Positions 1-4,824 of a stretch of 7,368 bases of DNA are shown here, piece after piece. The stretch covers positions 1 through 7,368 of the forward strand of contig CAJLFL010000091.1 of NCBI GenBank assembly GCA_905205855.1, read 5' to 3'. A program made the position numbers and the translations under genes. The notes beneath the pieces were generated by a model, which saw only the letters and a list, made by a program, of their open reading frames with translations, made no database searches and was not told where the DNA came from. Position 1 is the first letter of the stretch; every line of letters begins with the position of its first letter. The DNA is from an uncultured Eubacteriales bacterium. Lineage in GTDB: Bacteria; Bacillota; Clostridia; Monoglobales; Monoglobaceae.

Positions 1-1
1 T

Positions 2-121
2 GGCGCTGTGCGTGAGTCTGCTCTGGCAATGGCGGTATACGCCGCAGCGGCGTATCTGCTGAGGGTGACGGAGATTTACGGCTGTATTAAATTTATATCA
101 AAAAGGCAGGGTGAGCAATGA
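2..121 (+). CDS. C-terminal end of a membrane protein, possibly MurJ/MviN-family flippase (partial)
   Basis: This frame is open from the window edge and stops at TGA 119-121, giving 39 residues. It overlaps the next start codon in an ATGA arrangement, so it belongs to the same operon. The visible tail has one hydrophobic alanine-rich helix followed by an amphipathic stretch (LLRVTEIYGCIKFISKR) and a basic end. A last helix followed by a pattern like 'LRV-x-E-x-x-x-x-I/L-x-x-I/L-x-K/R' is typical of the C-terminus of clostridial MurJ/MviN lipid-linked oligosaccharide flippases, which would fit its place before a ligase and a glycosyltransferase. The identification rests on this short tail and on context only. 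Another polysaccharide-export or other integral membrane protein is equally possible. That the reading frame is coding is much surer than the family. Confidence 0.6.
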   Translation, partial: GAVRESALAMAVYAAAAYLLRVTEIYGCIKFISKRQGEQ

Positions 122-2007
122 AGGATACAGTAGGATGCTTTGAGGCGCTGTGGGCGTATATCTGGAATATGATATGCCAAAGCAAAATTTATTGGCTTTT
201 AAGAAAAATATATGACGGCATATCCGGCGCGTGGCGGCGCAGCCGTATAACGAGCTTTTTCCGCCGTGAAAATTTTTCGTCCGAGGTTCTCGGCAAAAGC
301 GTAACGGGACGATTGTTCAGACTGCCGTTTACTTTGCTTGACCGGCTCAGACTGAGCATCGGACAGCGGTTTAAAGCAGCCTTGGACAAGAGCGTGATTG
401 TACGTCTTTGCAACATATATCTGCAAAATATGCTTGCGCTTAATCTGCGCTTTATAGGATTTATTATAACGGGTGCAAGCGCAGGAATAATAATCGGCGG
501 AATAATAAACTTCGGAAAAACCAACGGAATTTGGTTTATAATTGCCGCTGCCGGCGTTTTGCTTTCGCTCTGTGATGTCAATATCACTGCCTGGCTGAGG
601 CACTCGGTCTTTGTAAGGTTTATTTGCAGCGCGCTGGGTATACAGAGCAGCTTTGAATGGTATGATTCAAAAGCAACAGAGGGAAAATCCCGTCTGGCTC
701 TTGCTGCGGCGGCGGGGCTTGTATGCGGAGCGGCAGGAGTAATGGGCGGTTCTGCACTGCTCGGAGCGGCAATGATTTTGGGGCTTCCCATATTCTTTTT
801 GCTTATATCAAAACCGGAATTCGGCTTGTTCTGCATTGTGTTTGCGGCACCGATAGCTCCAACAATGGCAATGGCGGCGCTGTCAATGCTTACGCTGTTT
901 GCACTGATAGTAAAAAGTATAATTACTCCGGACTTTAAATGGCATTTTGACGGTCTGGGATTTTTGATTATGGTGTTTATCGCAGTGTATCTGATAGCCG
1001 GAATAACCTCATTTGCTCCTAAAAAGAGTCTTAGCATATGGGTAATATATCTGGTTTTTGCTTCAGCATATTTTATTGTGATAAATCTGATAAACAATAA
1101 AAAACAGCTCGGAAATCTGCTTACGCTGTTTGTTGTTTCGGGACTGCTTGTCTGCCTGTACGGAATTGCACAGTATGTGTTCGGCTGGGATACGGCACAG
1201 GCGTGGATGGATGAGGAGATGTTTACCGATATAAAAATGAGGATATATTCCACGCTCGGCAACCCTAATGTTCTGGGAGAGTATATACTACTTGTTTTGC
1301 CGGCTTCGATAGGGCTTATGTGGACAAGGAAGGGAGCGCTGCAAAAGATAGTTTATGCCGGTATATCGGTGGTTATGTTTGCGGCTCTGATTCTTACGTT
1401 TTCAAGAGGGTGCTGGCTCGGACTGATTGCTGCTGCAGCGATATTTATAACTTTTGCCGCAGGAAAGCTTTGGGGACTTGCTCTGATAGCTCTGCCGGTT
1501 CTGCCGGCAATTCTGCCTGAGAGTATAATAAACCGCTTTACAAGCATAGGTGATATGAAGGATTCCTCGACTTCTTACCGTGTGTATATCTGGATGGGAA
1601 CTCTGGCAATGATAAGAGATTTTTGGGTTTCCGGCATAGGTATGGGTTCTGAGGCGTTTACGGAAATTTATCCGTTTTATTCGTACAGCGGAATCGTCGC
1701 GCCGCATTCGCACAATCTGTTTTTACAGATTATAGTAGAGTCAGGCGTAGGCGGCATAGCGGTATTTTTACTGATTCTTATAATGTTTTTAAAAAAGATG
1801 ATGACCGGCTGGCAGTACGGCGGCAAGAGCAATCCGGCTTCGGTTATGATAACTGCTTTGTCTGCCGGCGTTTGCGGATTTTTGCTTCAGGGAATGTTTG
1901 ACAACTGCTTTTATAACTACAGAGTGCTGCTTGTATTCTGGTGCGTTATCGGAATGGCGGCTGCGTGCGTCAAGGTTTTGAAAAAGGGGGATGAGTTGAA
2001 TGATTAA
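118..2007 (+). CDS. O-antigen ligase family protein (Wzy_C domain polymerase/ligase), 629 aa
   Basis: Polytopic membrane protein with about a dozen hydrophobic segments from residue 112 onward. It carries the signatures of the O-antigen ligase/Wzy_C family: a G-N-P-N segment (residues 381-384), F-S-R-G-x-W-L-G (428-435), and a large loop with H530-S-H532-N533. H532-N533, then nine residues, then G543-x-x-G546 fits the H[NSQ]-x9-G-x-x-[GTY] motif known from WaaL ligases. The family transfers or polymerises undecaprenyl-diphosphate-linked glycans on the outer face of the membrane; in Gram-positives it usually acts in exopolysaccharide or secondary cell-wall polymer assembly. The substrate cannot be read from sequence. 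A basic, amphipathic N-terminal extension of about 110 residues precedes the first membrane segment and makes the protein longer than typical 400-aa ligases. The ATG at 118 overlaps the upstream TGA and has a modest AGGGTG ribosome site at 108-113. The end overlaps the next gene by 8 bp. Confidence 0.88.
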   Translation: MKDTVGCFEALWAYIWNMICQSKIYWLLRKIYDGISGAWRRSRITSFFRRENFSSEVLGKSVTGRLFRLPFTLLDRLRLSIGQRFKAALDKSVIVRLCNIYLQNMLALNLRFIGFIITGASAGIIIGGIINFGKTNGIWFIIAAAGVLLSLCDVNITAWLRHSVFVRFICSALGIQSSFEWYDSKATEGKSRLALAAAAGLVCGAAGVMGGSALLGAAMILGLPIFFLLISKPEFGLFCIVFAAPIAPTMAMAALSMLTLFALIVKSIITPDFKWHFDGLGFLIMVFIAVYLIAGITSFAPKKSLSIWVIYLVFASAYFIVINLINNKKQLGNLLTLFVVSGLLVCLYGIAQYVFGWDTAQAWMDEEMFTDIKMRIYSTLGNPNVLGEYILLVLPASIGLMWTRKGALQKIVYAGISVVMFAALILTFSRGCWLGLIAAAAIFITFAAGKLWGLALIALPVLPAILPESIINRFTSIGDMKDSSTSYRVYIWMGTLAMIRDFWVSGIGMGSEAFTEIYPFYSYSGIVAPHSHNLFLQIIVESGVGGIAVFLLILIMFLKKMMTGWQYGGKSNPASVMITALSAGVCGFLLQGMFDNCFYNYRVLLVFWCVIGMAAACVKVLKKGDELND

Positions 2008-3154
2008 GGTTATAGAGGTTTCCTCCGATTCCAATATAGGCGGCGCCGGAAAGTGTATACTTACTTTTTTAAAAACCTTTGACCGTTCTGAATTTGAGGT
2101 TGAGGCAATAGTGCCGACGGGCAGTCTGCTTAAACCGGAAATCGAGAACTTAAAGGTCAAGGTATTTGAGACGGAAAACCTTGCGGAAAAATCTCTGGAT
2201 TTCAATGCGATAATCAGACTCAGGCATATGTTTAAATACTTAAAGCCGGACGTTGTTCATACTCATGCGAGTATGTCGGCAAGAATAGCGGCATGGAGTA
2301 TGGGCATACCGGTCGTTTACACACGGCACAGCGTTTTTCCTCAGTCAAAAAAGCTGACAAGCTTTCCGGGAAAGCAGATCAACGGCTTTATAAACAACAT
2401 GACGGCGGACAGAATTATCGCCGTGGCTGAGGCGGCAAAGGATAATCTGACCGAAACCGGTATAGACGTGCGCAAGATTAAGGTGATATTAAACGGTGTT
2501 GAACCGCTTGCTCCGGCAACGGCAGAGCAAACAGGAAAGCTGAGGATGCTGTATCATATCCGTCCGGATGAAAAGGTAGCGGTTATGGCTGCGCGGCTGA
2601 ATGAGGTAAAAGGACATAAATATTTTATCGAGGCTGCGGCGCGGCTGAAAAAAGAGGGAATTAAAGCAAAGTTTTTGATTGCCGGTACGGGTGATATGGA
2701 GGAGAGCCTTAAAAAGCAAATATCTGACAATAATCTTGAGGATTATGTTATAATGATGGGCTTTGTCAAGGATGTTACTCAGCTGATGACACTTATGGAC
2801 GTACAGGTAAACTGTTCGTTCGGAACCGAGGCAACAAGCCTTGCGCTTCTTGAAGGAATGAGCCTCGGCAAGCCTGCTGTTGTATCTGAGTTTGGCGGAA
2901 ATCCGGGCGTAATAACAGACGGTGTAAACGGCTTTATTACTCCGATACATGATGTCAATACGCTGACCGAAAAGCTGCGCCTGCTATTTACGGATGATAA
3001 GCTTTACGGAGTGATGTCGGAAAACTGCAGAAAGGTATACAGCACAAAGTTTACAGCCGAGGCAAATACACGCGCGGTTGAAGCCGTATATAAAGAGGCG
3101 GCAGCCAAAAGGAAGAATAATAAACGGAAGGAACGTGAAAAAAATGAAGATTAA
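2000..3154 (+). CDS. Glycosyltransferase family 4 (GT-B fold), 384 aa
   Basis: Cytoplasmic or peripheral enzyme of the GT4 type, which transfers a sugar from an activated donor to a growing lipid-linked glycan. The N-terminal half has the glycine-rich acceptor-side loop G14-G15-A16-G17-K18, the P-D-V-V-H87-T-H89 strand-loop, and T-R109-H110-S. The C-terminal half (Glycos_transf_1) has the donor phosphate-binding A-R199-L...K204-G, an I-A-G-T-G-D strand at about 226-231, and the E-x7-E motif (E277 and E285, in a T-S-L-A-L-L-E-G-M context) that binds the nucleotide sugar. Length is normal for the family. The start at 2000 has an AAGGGGG ribosome site at 1984-1990 and overlaps the ligase gene by 8 bp, indicating coupled translation. 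Donor and acceptor cannot be assigned. The context points to surface polysaccharide synthesis together with the adjoining ligase. Confidence 0.93.
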   Translation: MIKVIEVSSDSNIGGAGKCILTFLKTFDRSEFEVEAIVPTGSLLKPEIENLKVKVFETENLAEKSLDFNAIIRLRHMFKYLKPDVVHTHASMSARIAAWSMGIPVVYTRHSVFPQSKKLTSFPGKQINGFINNMTADRIIAVAEAAKDNLTETGIDVRKIKVILNGVEPLAPATAEQTGKLRMLYHIRPDEKVAVMAARLNEVKGHKYFIEAAARLKKEGIKAKFLIAGTGDMEESLKKQISDNNLEDYVIMMGFVKDVTQLMTLMDVQVNCSFGTEATSLALLEGMSLGKPAVVSEFGGNPGVITDGVNGFITPIHDVNTLTEKLRLLFTDDKLYGVMSENCRKVYSTKFTAEANTRAVEAVYKEAAAKRKNNKRKEREKNED

Positions 3155-3611
3155 GTTTAATTCTATAGACCTGTTGATTATTATTTTGCTGATTGCCGTA
3201 ACGGCAGCCGGAGGGTGGTTTATGACAAACCGAGGAAAGCAGTCGGCGCTGTCAAGCAATAAGACTGTTGAAGTAACGGTTGAGCTTACCGATAAGGACA
3301 AGGCTTTTACGGAGCTTCCGAAGATAGGCGACCAGGTTGTCCTCGGTGAAAAGGTCAAGATGAACGCTGTTGTAACAAAGGTTGATATAAAAAACGCAAC
3401 TATGCTCGGATACGATACGCTTGGCGGAAGAATACTTGACAGTGAAATTCCGGAGCATTATGATGTTCAGATTACCGTGCAGGCACAGGGGTCGGAATCT
3501 CCCGGCGAAGTCACGATAAACGGCAACGGTGTGCGCGTAGGTATGGGAGTTGCAATGAAGGCAAAAGACTGGTCGGGTTATGGCTATGCCCTGGCAGTCG
3601 AAACACTTTAG
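3144..3611 (+). CDS. DUF4330-like single-pass membrane protein (first of two)
   Basis: A 155-aa protein with an N-terminal signal anchor (about residues 7-27, I-D-L-L-I-I-I-L-L-I then small residues) and an outside domain of beta-strand character. The anchor preceded by a short basic stretch and 'x-I-D', then a domain with repeated 'G-D-x-V' and 'x-R-V-G-M' elements, resembles the DUF4330 family, whose function is unknown. The frame is open further upstream (ATG at 3078), but that would overlap the glycosyltransferase by 77 bp. ATG 3144 places the hydrophobic anchor at the N-terminus and has GGAAGGA at 3126-3132 with 11-bp spacing. A GTG at 3135 lies too close to that site. The gene overlaps the glycosyltransferase end by 11 bp. 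It is followed by a second protein of the same design, suggesting duplication and perhaps a heteromeric unit. Family assignment is from memory of the pattern, not from a search. Confidence 0.78.
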   Translation: MKIKFNSIDLLIIILLIAVTAAGGWFMTNRGKQSALSSNKTVEVTVELTDKDKAFTELPKIGDQVVLGEKVKMNAVVTKVDIKNATMLGYDTLGGRILDSEIPEHYDVQITVQAQGSESPGEVTINGNGVRVGMGVAMKAKDWSGYGYALAVETL

Positions 3612-3617
3612 GAGGTG
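3611..3617 (+). promoter_or_regulatory. Ribosome binding site deciding the start of the second DUF4330-like gene
   Basis: GGAGGTG starts on the last base of the upstream TAG stop (3609-3611). It contains a GTG at 3615 that is in frame with the downstream gene. Because that GTG lies inside the Shine-Dalgarno sequence, it cannot be the start served by it. The ATG at 3624, 8 bp after GGAGG, is the proper start. The stop/SD overlap suggests translational coupling of the two paralogues. Confidence 0.85.
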
Positions 3618-3623
3618 TCTGCA

Positions 3624-4112
3624 ATGAAAAAGGACGGAAAACTGTTCGGTAAAATCAGTATAATAGATATTGGTGCTATAGCTTTGGTCATATTGCTTGC
3701 GTTTGGAGTATATTTAAAATTCTTCAATACATCGCAAAGCGATAAGTCATTCAGCTTGTCACAGAACTTTAAGTGTGTTGTCAAGGTAAAGAATTTAAGA
3801 AGTTGTACGGTCGATGCGCTTGCAAAGGGTGGCTCTGTATATGACAGCGTTACTAAGGAGTATATAGGTGAGATTTTGGGTGTGACCTCAGAGCCGGGTG
3901 AAAATAAGGTGTCAATGGCAGACGGTACTTATAAGGTGGTTCCGGTCGAAAACAGATATAATGCATATGTTACTATTGAATTTTCCGGCAAGGAATCGGC
4001 GCTTGGCTATTATACTGATACAAATAAACAGCTCAGCGCAGGCTCTACGCTGAATATGAACGCCAAGTTTGCAAAATGTGACGGCGTTATCGAAAAGGTA
4101 GAAAAAGAATAG
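3624..4112 (+). CDS. DUF4330-like single-pass membrane protein (second of two)
   Basis: A 162-aa protein with a short basic N-terminus, an anchor at about residues 14-33 (S-I-I-D-I-G-A-I-A-L-V-I-L-L-A) and an extracytoplasmic domain. The domain begins with V-K-V-K-N-L-R-S-C-T-V-D-A-L, then G-x-S-V-Y-D, a Y-I-G-E-I-L-G-V strand, and ends with a G-x-T-L-N-M-N-A element. This order (valine-rich strand, 'vdAl..G..vyd', 'G.I..v', 'G..l.l') matches the DUF4330 pattern better than the upstream paralogue does. Function is unknown. The family tends to occur with surface glycan genes, and here it closes such an operon, with the bidirectional terminator only about 25 bp after the stop. The start is fixed by the ribosome site at 3611-3617; the GTG at 3615 would add only three residues and is rejected. 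Two cysteines in the outside domain could form a disulfide, but nothing shows it. Confidence 0.8.
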   Translation: MKKDGKLFGKISIIDIGAIALVILLAFGVYLKFFNTSQSDKSFSLSQNFKCVVKVKNLRSCTVDALAKGGSVYDSVTKEYIGEILGVTSEPGENKVSMADGTYKVVPVENRYNAYVTIEFSGKESALGYYTDTNKQLSAGSTLNMNAKFAKCDGVIEKVEKE

Positions 4113-4134
4113 AAAAAATGTGTAAGCAAAAACA

Positions 4135-4159
4135 AAAACCGCCGAATTTCGGCGGTTTT
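4135..4159. terminator. Bidirectional intrinsic terminator shared by the glycan operon and tRNA-Ser
   Basis: ACCGCCGA (4138-4145) pairs with TCGGCGGT (4149-4156) around a 3-nt loop, and flanking A4 and T4 runs can extend the stem. On the + strand the hairpin is followed by TTTTG-TTAT, ending the operon whose last stop is at 4112. On the minus strand it is followed by TTTTTGTTTTTG and lies just 3' of the tRNA, so one element can stop both convergent transcripts. Confidence 0.88.
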
Positions 4160-4166
4160 GTTATAT

Positions 4167-4258
4167 TGGAGGAGAGGATGGGATTCGAACCCACGGTACG
4201 CTATAAACGTACACAGCATTTCCAATGCTGCGCCTTAAACCATCTCGACCACCTCTCC
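4167..4258 (-). tRNA. tRNA-Ser (anticodon GGA), CCA encoded
   Basis: On the minus strand the sequence folds as a class II tRNA. A seven-pair acceptor stem GGAGAGG/CCTCTCC (4252-4258 with 4171-4177) is followed by a short D stem GTC/GGC. The anticodon stem CAGCA/TGCTG encloses loop TTGGAAA, with anticodon GGA complementary to 4221-4223 and reading UCC/UCU. A long variable arm has stem GTACG/CGTAC, and the T arm is GTGGG-TTCGAAT-CCCAT. The long variable arm and the anticodon both specify serine. Encoded CCA lies at 4167-4169. The discriminator (position 73, complement of 4170) reads U, whereas bacterial tRNA-Ser usually carries G. The gene is transcribed towards the glycan operon and ends at the shared terminator. 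Confidence 0.97.
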
Positions 4259-4285
4259 ATGGGTGTCTTAAAACGGCACTATGAT

Positions 4286-4313
4286 AGTATACCACATTTT
4301 TCTGAAAAATCAA
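4286..4313 (-). promoter_or_regulatory. Promoter of tRNA-Ser (extended -10)
   Basis: Reading the minus strand, TTGATT (-35, complement of 4308-4313) is followed after 16 bp by TATACT (-10, complement of 4286-4291). The bases just before the -10 are TGG, giving an extended -10 (TGn). The start point would fall near 4279, about 20 nt before the mature tRNA 5' end, a usual leader for RNase P processing. Confidence 0.75.
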
Positions 4314-4331
4314 GAGTAAATTAAAAAATTT

Positions 4332-4360
4332 TTTACTTTTTTAAAAAATAACGGTATAAA
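4332..4360 (+). promoter_or_regulatory. Candidate sigma-A promoter of the 110-aa protein gene
   Basis: TTTACT (4332-4337) and TATAAA (4355-4360) are separated by 17 bp, and the start point would be near 4367, giving a leader of about 40 nt. The surrounding sequence is strongly AT-rich, so such matches arise by chance more easily here. Position back-to-back with the tRNA promoter supports it. Confidence 0.5.
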
Positions 4361-4405
4361 GTCATACGTTTTGCCAATAATAGCCATATAAACGGAGGTG
4401 CGCTT

Positions 4406-4738
4406 ATGAAGGACAAGCAATCTAAAAAAGTGGTTATTATAAATGATATAAATTCCGATACAATAGAACGTGCAATACTGATTTTAAGAGATGCCGGTAT
4501 GGCTCAGCCTGTGCCGCAAAACAGCGGAATTGTTGCCGAAGCGCAGAATGTAATAAATTCGTATATACGCGTTACGGAAAAAAGCAGGTACGCTTATCCG
4601 GAACTTAATTCAAAGAAAAGTGCCCGACGCCGCGGCAGCTGCCGTCGTATCATCTATGCACTGAGCGCTCTTGCGGCATTCTTTGCGGTGGGATACTTTA
4701 TTTTAAATATTTTGAGCGGTTTTTTAATAAATATTTAA
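4406..4738 (+). CDS. 110-aa protein of unknown function with C-terminal membrane anchor, upstream of spoIIE
   Basis: I do not recognise this protein with certainty. The start is well supported by GGAGGTG at 4394-4400 before ATG 4406. The N-terminal part (about residues 1-35) alternates hydrophobic and charged positions: a beta strand (V-V-I-I-N-D-I) then an amphipathic helix (S-D-T-I-E-R-A-I-L-I-L-R-D). A second helix follows (A-E-A-Q-N-V-I-N-S-Y-I). Residues 69-81 are very basic (K-K-S-A-R-R-R-G-S-C-R-R), and residues 82-110 form one hydrophobic segment running almost to the C-terminus. By the positive-inside rule this is a tail-anchored protein with its soluble part in the cytoplasm. The neighbour downstream is spoIIE, 86 bp away with its own promoter, so a sporulation link is possible but inferred only from position. 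Small proteins beginning with a similar 'I-I-N-x-I-x-S-D-x-I-E-x-A-I-x-I-L' segment appear familiar from other Clostridia, without known function. Confidence 0.8.
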   Translation: MKDKQSKKVVIINDINSDTIERAILILRDAGMAQPVPQNSGIVAEAQNVINSYIRVTEKSRYAYPELNSKKSARRRGSCRRIIYALSALAAFFAVGYFILNILSGFLINI

Positions 4739-4760
4739 AAAAATAGAATTCTGTTACGGG

Positions 4761-4769
4761 TTTCGACAA
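4761..4769 (-). promoter_or_regulatory. Spo0A box upstream of spoIIE
   Basis: The minus strand reads TTGTCGAAA across these bases, containing a perfect copy of the Spo0A recognition core TGTCGAA (complement of 4762-4768). It overlaps the -35-like hexamer of the spoIIE promoter, as 0A boxes do in promoters activated by phosphorylated Spo0A. I found no second perfect box in the gap. Confidence 0.75.
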
Positions 4770-4795
4770 GATAATTGGAAAATTATGGTTATAAT
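4763..4795 (+). promoter_or_regulatory. Spo0A-dependent sigma-A promoter of spoIIE with 21-bp spacing
   Basis: TCGACA (4763-4768; 5 of 6 match to TTGACA) and a perfect TATAAT (4790-4795) are 21 bp apart. That is too long for ordinary sigma-A promoters but matches the spacing known for B. subtilis spoIIE (21 bp) and close to spoIIG (22 bp), where Spo0A bound near the -35 helps the polymerase. No good -35 exists at 16-18 bp (the bases there read like CAAGAT). Start point is expected near 4802. Confidence 0.72.
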
Positions 4796-4824
4796 ATCTC
4801 TGTAATTTTTACGGAGGTGCAGAG

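Noticed and set aside
189..1262. A 357-codon minus-strand reading frame
   Set aside because: It is a shadow of the O-antigen ligase gene on the opposite strand, with serine/proline/isoleucine-rich low-complexity sequence and no ribosome site. The + strand protein has clear family motifs.
3078..3143. Upstream ATG extension of the first DUF4330-like gene
   Set aside because: It would put 22 basic residues before the anchor and overlap the glycosyltransferase by 77 bp; the ribosome site and membrane anchor position favour ATG 3144.
3597..3603. AGTCGAA resembling a Spo0A box
   Set aside because: One mismatch, inside a coding sequence and not near any promoter-like elements.
4118..4324. A 68-codon + strand reading frame across the tRNA region
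   Set aside because: It is the antisense translation of the tRNA-Ser gene (the M-G-F-E-P-T segment is the reverse complement of the T arm) plus the terminator; it has no ribosome site.
4372..4378. TGCCAAT as a possible Spo0A box before the 110-aa gene
   Set aside because: Two mismatches to TGNCGAA in an AT-rich region; not distinguishable from chance.
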